Below, piece by piece: positions 1-14,222 of a stretch of 64,000 bases of DNA. The notes under the pieces are model-generated. The model had not been told where the DNA came from, did not search any database, and saw nothing but the letters and a program-made list of their open reading frames with translations. Position 1 is the stretch's first letter, and the number at the start of each line of letters is the position of its first letter. Source of the DNA: Apodemus sylvaticus (lineage: Eukaryota > Chordata > Mammalia > Rodentia > Muridae); contig NC_067495.1 of assembly GCF_947179515.1 (NCBI RefSeq), forward strand, positions 27,171,913-27,235,912, given 5' to 3'. The position numbers and the translations under genes were made by a program.

Positions 1-108
1 ACAATATCCACAATATATACACAAACCCAGTCCTACAAAGGATAATAGGGGGGAAACACCTACAACGAGGGAAACTATACACTGGAAAAAGCAGGATATT
101 AAACTTCT
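1..108 (+). pseudogene. L1-1 ORF1, C-terminal remnant
   Basis: The first 108 bases align with the end of L1 ORF1 at 56315-56408 (same QYLSTNPAL-like stretch and terminal basic segment). ORF1 encodes the RNA-binding trimeric chaperone of the L1 ribonucleoprotein. Only the end of the C-terminal domain is in the window, and the frame is shifted just before the expected stop, so the ending is degenerate. Confidence 0.75.
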
Positions 109-160
109 TTCATCAAACCCAAAAGAAGATAACCACACAAGTATAAAATTAACATCAAAA

Positions 161-3100
161 ATGATAGGAAGCAATAACCACCACTCCTTAATATCTCTTA
201 ACATCAATGGACTCAATTCCCCAATAAAAAGACAAAGACTAACGGACTGGATGGGTAAACAGGACCCTACATTTTGCTGCATAGAGGAAACACACCTCAG
301 TGTCAAAGACAAAAACTACCTTAGAGTAAAAGGCTGGAAGACAATTCTACAAGCAAATGGTCTCAGGAAACAAGCCAGAGTTCTCATTCTAATATCAAAT
401 AAAATTGACTTTCAACCTAATGTCATCAAAAGAGGCATGGAAGGACACTTCTTGCTTGTCAAAGGAAAAGTCCAACAAGAAAAACTCTCAATCCTGAACA
501 CCTATGCTCCAAATGCAAGGGCACCCTCATTCATAAAAGAAAATTTACTAAAGATCAAAGCACACATTGCACCTAACACAATAATTGTGGGTGACTTCAA
601 CACTGCACTTTCCTCAATGGACCGATCAGGAAAACAGAAACTAATCAGGGAGACAGTGAAACTAATTGAAGCTTTGGACCAATTGGATTTAACATATATA
701 TATAACTTTTCATCCCATAGCAAAAGAATTTACCTTTTTCTCAGCACCTCAGGGTACCTTCTCCAAAATCGATCATATAGTTGGTCACAAGACAGACCTC
801 AACAAATATAAGAAGATCGAAATAATCCCATGCCTCCTATCAGATCACTATGAAGTAAAAGTAGTCTTTAATAACAATAAAAACAACAGAAAGCCCACAT
901 ACACATGGAAACTGAAAAATACTCTACTCAATGATACCTTGGTCAAGGCAGAAATAAAGAAAGAAATCAAAGATTTTTAGAATTTAACGAAAATGAAGGC
1001 ACAACATACACAAATCTATGGGACACAATTAAATCAGTGCTAAGAGGAAAACTCATAGCCCTGAGTGCCTCCAAAAAGAAAATGGAGAGAGCATACACTA
1101 ACAGCTTAATGACACGCCTGAAAGCCCTGAAACAAAAAGAAGCTATTTCACCCAGGAGGAGAAGAAGACAGGAAATCATCAAACTCAGGGCTGAAATCAA
1201 TCAAGTAGAAACAAAGAGAATCATACAAAGAATCAACAAAACTAGGAGCTGGTTCTTTGAAAAAAAATCGACAAGATAGATAAACTCTTAGCCAGACTAA
1301 ACAAAGGGCAGAGACAGTATCAGAATTAACAAAATTAGAAATGAAAAGGGAGATATAACAACAGAAACCGAGGAAATTCAAAAAATCATCAGATCCTACT
1401 ACAAAAGCCTGTACTCAACACAGCTGGAGAATCTGGTGGAAATGGACAATTTCTTAGACAGATACCAAATACCAAAATTAAATCAGGATCAAATAGATAA
1501 TCTAAATAGACCCATAACACCTAAAGAAATAGAAGGGGTCATAGAAAGCCTTCCGACCAAAAAAAGCACAGGACCAGATGGTTTTAGTGCAGAATTCTAT
1601 CAGACCTTCAAAGAAGACTTAACACCAATACTCTTCAAACTATTCCACCAAATAGAAACAGAAGGCACACTACCCACCTCCTTCTACGAAGTCACAATTA
1701 CGCTGATACCAAAACCACACAAAGATCCAACTAAGAAAGAGAATTTCAGACCAATTTCCCTTATGAATATCGATGCAAAAATACTCAATAAAATTCTTGC
1801 CAACCGAATCCAAGAACACATCAAAACGGTCATCCACCATGATTAAGTAGGCTTCATCCCAGGGATGCAGTGATGGTTCAATATACATAAATTCATCAAT
1901 GCAATCCACTACATAAACAAACTCAGAAAACCACATGATAATTTCATTAGATGCTGAAAAACATTTGACAAAATTCAGCATCCTTTCATGCTTAAAGGAA
2001 AGGACAGGAATTCAAGGCCCATATCTAAACATAGTAAAAGCAATATACAGCAAACCGATAGCCAACATCAAACTGAATGGAGTGAAACTTGAAGCAATCC
2101 CACTAGACAAGGCTGCCCCCTCTCTCCATATCTTTTCAATATAGTTCTTGAAGTCCTAGCTTGAGCAATTAGGCAACGTAAGGAAGTCAAAGGGATACAA
2201 ATTGGAAAGGAAGAAGTCAAACTATCACTGATTGCAGATGATATGATAGTATACTTAAGTGACCCATACAACTCTACTGGAGAACTCCTACAACTGATAA
2301 ACAACTTCAGCAAAGTGGCTGGTTACAAAATCAACTCAAAGCAAATCAGTAGTCTTTCTATACTCAAAGGATAAGTAGACTGAGAAAGAAATTTCCCTAA
2401 TAATGACGCCCTTCAAACTAGCCACAAACAGCATAAAGTATCTTGGTGTGACTCTAACCAAACAAGTGAAAGACCTATATGACAAGAACTACGGGTCTCC
2501 GAAGAAGGAAATCAAAGAAGACCTCAGGAAATGCAAAAATCTTCCATGCTCGTGGATTGGCTGGATTAATATAGTTAAAATGGCCATCTTGCCAAAAGCA
2601 ATCTACAGATTCAATGCAATCCCCATCAAAATCCCAACTCAGTTCTTCACAGTGTTAGAAAGAGCAATTCTCAAATTCATCTGGAATAACAAAAAAACCA
2701 GGATAGCTAAAACTATTCTCAACAGGAAAAGAACTTCTGGGGGAATCAGTATCCCAGACCTCAAACATTACTACAGAGCAATAGTGATAAAAACTGCATG
2801 GTATTGGTACAGTGACAGGCAGGTGGATAAATGGAATAGGATTGAAGATCCAGAAATGAACCCACACACCTATGGTCACTTGATCATTGACAAAGGTTCT
2901 GAAAGCATACGGTGGAAAAAAAATAGCCTTTTCAACAAATGGTGTTGGTTCAACTGGAGGTCAGCATGCAGAAGAATTCAAATCGATCCATTCTTTATTT
3001 TTTTTGACTTTTAATATTTTTATTTTCTATATTCTTTGTTTACATTCCAAATGATTTCCCCTTTCCTGGATCCCCCCCTCCCCATATGTCCCATAAACCT

Positions 3101-4280
3101 TCTTCTCTCCATCCCTTCTCCAATCATCTCCCTCCTTTTTCTCTGTCCTTATATTCCCTTCCCATGCTAGATCAATTCTTTCCAGGATCAGGACCCTGAT
3201 TGGGTTACCTCACTTAGGATATTTTCCAGATCAAACGATTTGCCTAAAAATTTTGTGAATTCATTGTTTCTAATTGCTGAGTAGTATTCCATTGTGTAAA
3301 TATACCACATTCTTATCTCCTTGTACTAAACTCAACTCCACATGGATCAAGGACCTCCACATAAAACCTGACACACTGAAACTAATAGAAAAGAAACTGG
3401 GGAAGACCCTTGAGGACATGGGCACAGGGGAAAAGTTCCTGAACCGAACACCAATAGCTTTTGCTCTAAGATCAAGAATTGATGAATGGGACCTCATAAA
3501 ACTACAAAGTTTCTGTAAAGCAAAGGACACTGTCAAAAGGACAAAACGTTAACCAACAGATTTGTAAAGGATTTTCACCAACCCTAAATCCGACAGAGAG
3601 CTAATATCTAATATATACAAAGAACTCAAGAAGGGAGAACCCAGAGAACAAAATAATCCCATTAAAAAGTTGGGTACAAAGCTAAATGAAGAATTTTCAC
3701 ATGAAGAACTTCGGATAGCTGAGAAGCACCTTAAGAAATGTTCAACATCATTAATCATTAGGGAAATGCAAATCAAAACAACCCTAAAATTTACCTCAGA
3801 CCAGTCAGAATGGCTAAGATCAAAAAATCAGGAGACAGCTGGTATTGGTGAGGATGTGGAGAAAGAGCAACATTCCTCTACTGCTGGTGGGATTGCAAGA
3901 TGGTGCAACTACTTTGGAAATAATTCTGGTGGTTCCTCAGATATCTGGGCATGACATTTCCAGAAGACCATGCTATACACTCCTGGTCATATACCCAGAG
4001 GATTCCCTGGCATGCAATAAGGACACATGCTCCACTATGTTCATAGCAGCCCTATTTGTAGTAGCCAGAAGCTGGAAAGAACCCAGCTGTCCCTCAATGG
4101 AAGAATGGATGCAAAAAAATGTGGTATATATACATAATGGAGTACTATTCAGCTATTAGAAACAACGAATTCGTGAAATTCTTAGACAAATGGATGGAGC
4201 TGGAGAACATCATACTAAGTGAGGTAACCCAGTCTCAAAAGATCAATCATGGTATGCACTCACTGATAAGTGGATATTAG
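161..4280 (+). pseudogene. L1-1 ORF2 (endonuclease-reverse transcriptase), decayed
   Basis: ORF2 encodes the L1 endonuclease and reverse transcriptase, which nick the target and copy L1 RNA there. It starts at ATG 161 with the conserved SLNINGLNSPIKR segment of the apurinic-type endonuclease. The metal-binding ETHL (about 286) and GDFNT (about 589) motifs remain. The open stretch ends at 811, and later pieces are at 1037-1279, 1436-1846 and 2403-3014. The reverse transcriptase catalytic motif at about 2231 reads IADD instead of FADD. After the nested insertion the C-terminal region resumes at 3315 and ends at a GY-stop near 4280. Stops and frameshifts exclude function. Confidence 0.92.
2996..3314 (-). 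mobile_element. Inverted 5'-truncated L1 3' end nested in L1-1
   Basis: The ORF2 text of L1-1 stops at about 2995 and resumes at 3315. Between them lies an L1 3' end in the opposite orientation: a T-rich start at 2995-3010, then the complement of the 3' UTR and of the last ORF2 codons. The 7-bp CATTCTT occurs at both edges (2989-2995 and 3308-3314) and is probably the TSD. Compared with the - strand copy at 47650-48070, about 125 bp are missing inside the fragment near 3196. This is a separate, later and heavily 5'-truncated insertion. Confidence 0.85.
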
Positions 4281-4534
4281 ACTAGAAACGTTGAATACCC
4301 ATGACATCATACACATATTAAATGATGTCCAAGAAGAACACAGGAGTGGCCCCTGGTTCTGGAAAGCCTCAGTGCAGCAGTATAGGGGAATACCAGAACA
4401 GGGAAGTGGGAAGGTGTAGATGGGGGAACAGGGGGAGTGAAGAGGGCTTATGGGACTTTCGGGCAGTGGGGAGCCAGAAAAGGGGAAATCATTTGAAATG
4501 TAAATAAAGAGTATATTGAATAAAAAAAAAAAAA

Positions 4535-5766
4535 CAGGAGTGACAAGGAAGATATCTTCTATGTAAGATGTTTATTATTAGACCTACAAAATGTAATGGG
4601 AATAAGGTAAAATATGCCTAAAAATGTTATGAAAAGGCGAGTTATTTACAGATGATATGATTGTTTACTTAGGATTAGATCTAATTCTACTAGGAAAACA
4701 TAAAGGAATATGTAGAAAATGCACCAGAATTATTAAAAGAATTTAGGGAATGCAATGTTACTATACAAAAAGAAATGAAAGAACTTTTGCTATCATATAA
4801 GTTACAAGAAAATAAAATATAAACTCATCTCTTTCCTTACAGCCATCAGGTAGACATACTTTGAATATTATTTGTGCCCTTCAAGACTTATGCTGAGGCT
4901 TTCTTCCTTTATATTGCAGTGCTGTGGGGTGGAGACCAGTAGAGATGTGATACTTTTTCTTGGTTGCTAGCCTTGCTACATTTTTAATTAACTACGATTA
5001 ATTACCTGAGCATTATTGTTTTCCTTAAGTGAATACTTTTAAATCTCTTTTGCCACTGAATGTTTGTAGGCATAGTCAGAGGTACATATGCAAAGAAATA
5101 CATTTCTTTGGAAGAGATAAATTGTGGAACTAATGCAGTTTCAAATCCCAGATCAGACCTCTGAAATTGGAGAAAAGTAAATTTTGTATGATGAATGTCT
5201 AATGTTTGAATTATAAAGTAATTCATATAGCATGCTTGTTTCCCATTGATATCAAAATGATACTGCTTTACTTATTGATTAGAGTAATATACCCATATGA
5301 TCTTTAGATATCTTTGAACATCTACTTGTGTGAATGAGAAAACTCTGTTTTCTGCATTGTAGAAAAAAATGAAGCTTGATAAATGAACCCCAGTTTGAAG
5401 TTTCTATACCTTTGTAGGAGGTTATAGCAGTATATATAAAGAGAGTAGAGATGCAGATTTCTGAGTTATATTTTCTATGGTGACACCATGCTGAACACAG
5501 AAGATTTTGTCATGACTGGTTCTAATTGGAGTTCTAATTTGGTTCCAGTTTGGTGTTTTATCATGGAAGGTCCAATAAAGTGTCTTCCCCTTGAACACTG
5601 AAAAAAAAAGAATGTCTTAAGAACCTGATGAAACATCTGTTCCTTGACTCAATCAGCTATCAAATTGGCCATGACAGAGTATTGATATTTGGCCTATTAC
5701 ATGGCAAACCTTTTAGGCAAATTGGTAATTGTTATCCAAAAGACAAGTTGTTAATTAGAGAACAGT
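4535..5766. other. Mostly unassigned DNA with a possible ancient L1 fragment
   Basis: No gene is recognisable. Positions 4640-4810 contain a stretch that translates to TDDMIVYL followed by lysine-rich text on the + strand. It resembles the catalytic block of a very old L1 ORF2, but the match is weak. Positions 5545-5610 end with AATAAAG (about 5574) followed by an A run near 5602-5610, which could be the tail of an old retrotransposed transcript. The rest is AT-rich single-copy sequence. Confidence 0.4.
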
Positions 5767-6182
5767 TTATATTTTTATTGAATATCATCTTCATTTACAT
5801 TACATGTAATGTAATCCAATGGTAAAACCTTTCCCAATCTTCCCCCCTCCCCAAAGACCCCCATCTCCTCCTCCCACCCCCTGCCTCCATGTATATGCCC
5901 CTCCACCCGACCTACTCCCACATTCCCCACCTCGATTTCCCTTTGTTGGGACCTCTATTGAGCTGACCAAGGACCACTCCTCCCACTGATGCCCAACAAG
6001 GCATTCCTCTGCCACATTTTTGGCTGGAATCATGTATATCCCTTGATTGATGGTTTAGTACCTGGGAGTCCTGGGGCTTCTGGGTGGCAGAGATCATTGT
6101 TCTTCCAATGGGGCTGTAAACTCCTTCAGCTCCTCTGGACCACCCTCCAGCTCCTCCATTGGGGACCTTATGTTTTATTAAA
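5767..6182 (-). mobile_element. Lx-like L1 3' UTR
   Basis: Read on the - strand this has the wording I recall for murid Lx-family L1 3' UTRs. It is C/T-rich on the + strand (5820-5900), followed by segments such as TTGATTGATGGTTTAGT and GGGGCTGTAAACTCCTTC. The T-rich left edge near 5767 is the element's 3' tail. Only the 3' UTR is present. It may be an independent truncated insertion, or the detached 3' end of L1-2, which starts 420 bp to the right in the same orientation and lacks its own 3' end. Confidence 0.72.
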
Positions 6183-6601
6183 AATAGTAATAAGATTTAG
6201 TTAGATAGAACTTTATTTTTTGGTTCCTGTCTTGTGCTTTGCAATGTTTCCTTGAATACTCAACCATGCCTTTTATGTCTTAATTAACCACATGCAGCTG
6301 ACCTACTCCTTTGTCCCCTTATCATTCTGAGCTCAGGACCTAAGATCTAGGAGAATGAATTAAGGGCATTGAAGCCAGTTGCCTGGATATGGCCCAGCCT
6401 CCAATACAGTGGGCACTCATTGGCTTGTTTAATCCTTTATGTCAAAACACAATGGATAACACTGCAGATCCCCACTCCCTTTGTGTTCTCCCCTTTACAA
6501 ATGTTGTTCGACCTCCCATCAGGGACAAAGTTCAGGTCCAAAACTGGCTGCCTCCCTAAGTGCTCAGGAAATAAAGCTTTCATTTTCAATTTTCCAAAAA
6601 A
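6183..6601 (+). other. Unclassified block with AATAAA and short A run (possible LTR or retrocopy)
   Basis: This block separates two - strand L1 pieces. It has AATAAA at about 6569 and an A run at about 6595-6602, so on the + strand it reads like the 3' end of a polyadenylated transcript or the R region of an LTR. I do not recognise the family and see no clear TG...CA termini or TSD. Its position suggests that it entered L1-2 together with loss of the L1-2 3' end. Confidence 0.3.
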
Positions 6602-9533
6602 AATATATTTTCAGTGTATCTGGTTTTATGTGGAGGTCCTTGATACACTTGTACTTTAGCTTTGTACAAAGGGATAAGAATGGTTCAATTTGCATTCTTC
6701 TACATGCTATTCTACATGCTAACCTCCAGTTGAACCAGCACCATTTATTGAAAATGCAGTTTTTTCCACAGGATGGTTTTACTTACTTTGTCAAAAATCA
6801 AGTGGCCATAGATGTGTGGGTTCATTTCTGGTTCTTCAATTCTATTCCATTGATTTACTTGCCTGTCACTATACCAATACCATGCACTTTTTATGACAAT
6901 TGCTCTGTAGTACAGTTTGAGGTCTGGGATGGTGATTCTGCCAGAAGTTCCTTTATTGTTGAGAATAACTGTCACTATTCTGGATTTTTTGTTATTCCAC
7001 ATGAATTTGCAAATTGTGCTTTCTAACTTTATGAAGAATTGAGTTGTAATTTTGATGGGGATTGCATTGAATCTGTAGATTGCTTTTAGCAAGATGGCCA
7101 TTTTTATTATATTAATCCTGCCAATCCATGAGCATTGGAGATCTTTCCATCTTCTGAGGTCTTAGATTTCTTTCTTCAGACTTGAAGTTCTTGTCATAGA
7201 ACATTCAACATAGACATTCTCTTGTCTAGTTAGAGTGACACCAAAGTATTTCATATTATTTGTGACTATGGTGAAGTGAGTTGTTTTCTAATTTCCTTCT
7301 CAGCCTATTTATCCTTTGAGTAGAGGAAGGCTACTGATTTGTTTGAGTTAATTTTATATCCAGCCACTTGCTGAAGTTGTTTCTGTTAAAGTGTTCTATG
7401 GTGGAATTTTGGGGGTCACTTAAGTATACTATAATGATATTTTGCAAATAATGATATTTTGACTTCTTCCTTTGCAATTTGTACCCCTTTGACTTATTTT
7501 GTTGTCTAATTTCTCTGGCTAGGACCCCGAGTACCATATTGAATAGGTATGGAGAGAGTGGACAGCCTTGTCTAGTCCCTAATTTCAGTGGGATTGCTTT
7601 GAATTTCTCTCCATTTATTTTGATGTTGGCTACTGCTTTGCTGTATATTGATTTTACTATGCTTAGGTATGGGCCTTGAATTTCTGATCTTTCCAAGACT
7701 TTTATCATGAAGGGGTGTTGAATTTTGTCCAGTGCTTTTTCAGCGTCTAATGAGGTGATTCTTTGAGGGTTATTTTGTTTGTTTGTTTTTTGTGGTTTTT
7801 TTTCCGTACTGGATTACGTTGATGGATTTACTTATGTTGAACCATCCCTGCATCCCTGGGATGAAGACTAGTTTATCATGATGGATGATCATTTTGATGT
7901 GTTCTTGGATTTGGTTTGCAAGAATTTTATTGAGTATTTTTCCATCGATATTCATAAGGGAAATTGGTCTGAGGTTCTCCTTCTTTGTAGGGTCTTTGTG
8001 TGGTTTAGGTATCAGAATAATTGTGGCTTCATAGAACAAATTGGGTAGAGTTCCGTTTGTTTCTATTTTGTGAAATAATTTGGAGAATATTGGTATTAGG
8101 TCTTCTTTGATGGTCTGATAAAACTCAGCTCTAAACTCATCTTCTCCTGGGCTTTCCTTGTTTGGAAGACTATTGATGACTGTTTCTATTTCATTAGGAG
8201 TTATGGGGCTGTTTAGATCTTTGAACTGACCCTGATTTAGCTTTGGTACCTGGAATCTCTCTAGGAAATTGTCAATTTCGTCCAGATTTTTCAGGTTTTT
8301 GAATAAAGGATTTTGTAATAGTATCTGATGGTTTTTTGGTTTTCCTCAGTTTCTGTTGTTATATCTCCCTTTTCATTTATAATTTTGTTAATTTGGATAC
8401 TGTCCCTGTGCCCCCTGGTGAGCCTGGCTACGGGATTATCTATCTTGTTGATTTCTCTCAATGAAGTAGCTCCTGATTTGACTGCTTCTATGTGTAGTTC
8501 TTTTTGTTTCTACTTGGTCGATTTCAGCCCTGAGTTTGATTATTTCCTGCTGTCTACTCCTCGTGGGTGTATTTGATTCTTTTTTTTCTGGAGTTTTCAG
8601 ATATGTTGTCAAGCTGATAGTGTATGTACTCAGAGGTGACTTTTCCTCTTAGGACTGCTTTTATTGTGTTCCATAGGATTGGGTATGTTGTGGCTTCATT
8701 TTCATTAAATTCTAAAAAGTCTTTAATTTCTTTCTTTTTGTTTCTTCTTTGACCAAGTTATCATTGAGTAGAGAGTTGTTCAGCTTCCATGTATATGTGA
8801 GATTTCTATTGTTTTTGATGTTAATGAAGATCAGCCTTAATCTGTGATGATCTGTTAGGATGCATGGGATTATTTCAATCTTCTTATATCTGTTGTGGCC
8901 TGTTTTGTGACTAAGTATATGGTCAGTTTTGGAGGAGATACCATGAGGTGCTGAGAAGAAGGTATATTCTTTTTTTAGGATAAAATGTCCTATAGATATC
9001 TGTTGAATCCATTTGGTTCATAACTTCTGTTAGTTTCACTGTTTCTCTCTTTAGCTTGTGTTTTCCTGATCTGTCCATTGCTGAGAGTGGGGTGTTGAAC
9101 TCTCCCACTATTATTGTGTGAGGTGCAATGTGAGCTTTGAGCTTTATTAATGTTTATTTTATGAATGTAAGTGCCTTAGCATTTGGAGCATAGTTGTTCA
9201 TAATTGAGAGTTCTTTTGGTTAGATTTTTCCTTTGATGAGTATGTAGTGTCCTTCCTTATCTCTTTTGATAAATTTTGCTTGAAAGTCAATTTAATTAGA
9301 TATTAGAATGGCTATTCCAGCTTGCTTCCTGGGGCCATTTCTTAGAAAATTCTTTTCTAGCCTTTTACTCTGAGGTAGTATCTGTCATTGACACTGAGAT
9401 GTGTTTCCTGTATGCAGCAAAATGCTGGGTCCTGTTTCAGAATCCAGTCTGTTATTCTATGTCTTTTTATTGAGGAATTGAATCCATTGATGTTAAGAGA
9501 TAATAAGAAATAATGATTGTTGCTTCATGTTAT
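6602..9533 (-). pseudogene. L1-2 ORF2, decayed and 3'-truncated
   Basis: Fragments of the L1 endonuclease-reverse transcriptase are read right to left. Near 9108 the GEFNTPLS block matches the endonuclease GDFNT motif with D to E. 8039-7770 holds the LIPKPHKDPTKKENLRPISLMNID block of the reverse transcriptase, and 7708-7331 contains GTRQGCPLSPYLFN. The FADD catalytic motif expected near 7440 is destroyed by local change. 7101-6745 holds the YRFNAIPIKI and WNRIEEPEMNPH blocks. The expected start codon has changed and a stop follows almost at once. The C-terminal zinc-knuckle region is absent because of the break at 6602. Confidence 0.88.
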
Positions 9534-9588
9534 TTTTGATGTTATCTTTATATTTGTGTGGGTATCTTCTTTTGGGTTTGTTGAAAGA

Positions 9589-10664
9589 TTACTTTCTTGC
9601 TTCTCTTGCTTTTGCTAGGGTGTAGTTTCCTTCCTTATGTTGGCGTTTTCTATCTGTTATCCTTTGTAGGGCTGGATTTGTGGAAAGATATTGTGTAAAT
9701 TTGGTTTTATCATGAAATATCTTGCTTTCTCCATCTATGGTAATTGAGAGTTTTGCTGGGTATAGTAGTCTGGGCTAGCATTTGTGTTCTCTAAGGATCT
9801 GTATGAGATCTGCCCAGGATATTCTAGTTTCTGGTGAGAAGTCTGGTGTAATTCTGATAGGTCTGCCTTTATATGTTACTTGACCTTTTTCCCTTACTGC
9901 TTTTAGTATTCTTTCTTTGTTTAGCATATTTAGTGATTTGATTATTATGTGATTGGAGGAATTTCTGTTCTGGTCCAGTCTGTTTGAAGTTCTGTAGGTT
10001 TCTTATATATTCATCTCTTGCTTATAAGAGATGCTTATATGGGCATCTCTTCATTTATGTTAGGGAAATTTTCCTTTATAATTTTACTGAAGGTATTTAC
10101 TGGCCCTATAAGTTGTAAATCTTTGCTCTCTTCTATACCTATAATCCTTAGGCTTGGTCTTTTCATTGTGTCCTGGATTTCCTGGATGTTTTGGGTTAGA
10201 TTTTTGCATTTTGCATTTTCTTTGACTGTTGTGTCAATATTTTTTATGGTAGTTTCATCACTTGCATTTCTTTCTTCTTTCTCTTGTATTCTCTTGATGT
10301 TGCTTGCATCTATGACTCCTTGTTTCTTTCCTAGGTTTTCTATCTCCAGTGATGTCTCCTTTTGCGATTTCTTTATTGTTTCAACTTCCATTTTTAGATC
10401 CTGAATGGTTTTGTTCAGTTCCTTCACCTGTATGGTTGTGTTTTCTTTAAGGGCTTCCACCTTTTTACCTGTGTTCTATATTTCTTTAAGGTAGTTATTT
10501 ATTTTAAAGTCCCCTATCATCATCATGAGATGCTATTTTAAATCCACCTCTTGCTTTTCCAGTGTGTTGGGGTGTCCAGGACTTGCTGTGGGAGACCTGG
10601 GTTCTGATGTTGCCAAATAGCCTTGGTTTCTGTTGGTAGAGTTCTTGTGCTTGCCTTTTGCCAT
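9589..10664 (-). pseudogene. L1-2 ORF1, frameshifted
   Basis: This is the L1 RNA-binding protein gene, starting at ATG 10664 with MAKGKHKNSTNRNQ, a typical murine L1 ORF1 N-terminus. The central coiled coil (KELNKTIQDLKMEVETIKKSQ, about 10440-10380) and the start of the RNA-recognition domain (SLRIIGIEESKDL, about 10160) are visible. The alignment ends at TAA 9589-9591. The span is not a multiple of three and the open pieces are split, so it is a pseudogene. Confidence 0.85.
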
Positions 10665-11080
10665 CTGGTTATCTCTGGTGTTGGTCTTGCTGTCTCTGGC
10701 TGGAGCTTGTCCCTCCTGTGGGCCTGTAGGCCTGTGTCCATACTCCTGAGAAACCAACTCTCTTCTGGCAGGATCTGTGTACAGATAGCTGCTGGGAGAT
10801 CACTCTCTCCTGGTGGGTCATGCACTGAAGGCTGTGGAACAACCTGGCTCCCTGGTGCAAATGGCAATTGGAAGGCTCCTGTCCCAGCTGGTTCACTGAT
10901 CCTATGCCCTGTGCACTCCTAGCTGTTCCCCTCCAGAGAGATATTAGAGAGAAAGTGGAGATCTCCCCTCCGCTCTCAGAAGTGGAGGCACTACTGGGAA
11001 ATCACTCTCTCCTGATGGGTCATGCACAGAAAGCTGAGGAGCCGCATGACTCCCTGGTGCCAGGTCACAACAGTTCTCTA
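10665..11080 (-). promoter_or_regulatory. L1-2 5' UTR with two about 202-bp monomer-like units
   Basis: Upstream of the ORF1 start on the - strand, a roughly 75-bp block beginning at 10792 recurs at 10994, an offset of 202 bp, with the shared core TCACTCTCTCCTGRTGGGTCATGCAC. Murine L1 5' UTRs are known to consist of tandem roughly 200-bp promoter monomers. The spacing and location fit two such units, the outer one incomplete. Promoter activity is inferred from the family, not visible here. Confidence 0.65.
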
Positions 11081-13668
<2,588 letters not shown>

Positions 13669-13817
13669 TTGCTTTGAGGTTCTGTGAAAATAATAGAATT
13701 TTTTTGCCACAATTCTTACTTCTGTAATATTCTGCCCAACACAAATCTTTCACAATGGAACCAACTGACAATGGATTGAAACTCTAGAATACATGAACTA
13801 ATATAAATCTATCCTCC

Positions 13818-14222
13818 TATCTTAGTTACTGTTCTATTGCTGTGAAGAGACACCATGACCAAGGCATACTCTTATAAAAGAAAATATTTAGTTAGGGTCT
13901 TGCTTATGGTTTTAGATGGTTAGTCCACTATCATCATGGCAGGAAGCAAACAGATATGGTGCTAAAGCAGTAGCTGAGAGCTTTGCATCCATATCTATAG
14001 GGAAGGGGGAACATACAGACACAGAGACAGTGATGGAGACTGGACATGGCATAGGAATGGAAACCTCAAGTCCTACCCCAAGTGATACATCTCCTCTAAA
14101 ATAGGTCATACCTACTCTAACAAGCTCAAATCTACTAATCCTTCCTCAAAAGTTCCACTAACAGGGGACCAAGCACTCAAACATATGAGCCTATGAGGGT
14201 CGTTTTCATTCAAACCCCACAC
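13818..14222 (-). mobile_element. MaLR-like solo LTR
   Basis: Read on the - strand the right-hand terminus is a TTTTATAAGAGT-like block followed by TGGTCATGGTGTCTCTTCAC and a final AGCAATAGAAC...ACTAAG. This matches the 3' anatomy of mammalian-apparent LTR retrotransposon (ERVL-MaLR) LTRs as they occur in rodents. No internal region is present, so it is a solo LTR. The element is related to those at 61510 and 63361. The subfamily name is not certain. Confidence 0.6.

Larger units (their letters stand above)
1..4533 (+). mobile_element. L1-1: LINE-1, 5' part outside the window
   Basis: This is a LINE-1 retrotransposon copy. It opens inside the last codons of ORF1, continues through a decayed ORF2 and ends with a G-rich 3' UTR and a poly(A) run at about 4520-4533. 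The same order and wording recur at 56315-60546, which served as the comparison copy. The element is interrupted at about 2996-3314 by an inverted L1 3' end. Many stops and frameshifts make it inactive. It belongs to the same broad subfamily as L1-4 and L1-5 but is more diverged. The 5' boundary lies left of the window, so its TSD cannot be checked. Confidence 0.93.
6602..11080 (-). mobile_element. L1-2: LINE-1 with 5' UTR, ORF1 and most of ORF2, 3' end missing
   Basis: On the - strand the element runs from a 5' UTR (about 11080-10665) through ORF1 (10664-9589) into ORF2 (from about 9533) and breaks off at 6602 within the ORF2 C-terminal third. ORF1 and ORF2 wording and the 5' UTR differ from L1-4 and L1-5, so this is a separate and older subfamily. 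It kept its 5' end but lost its 3' end, the reverse of ordinary 5' truncation, so a later deletion or rearrangement is needed. The exact 5' edge near 11066-11085 is uncertain. Confidence 0.9.
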
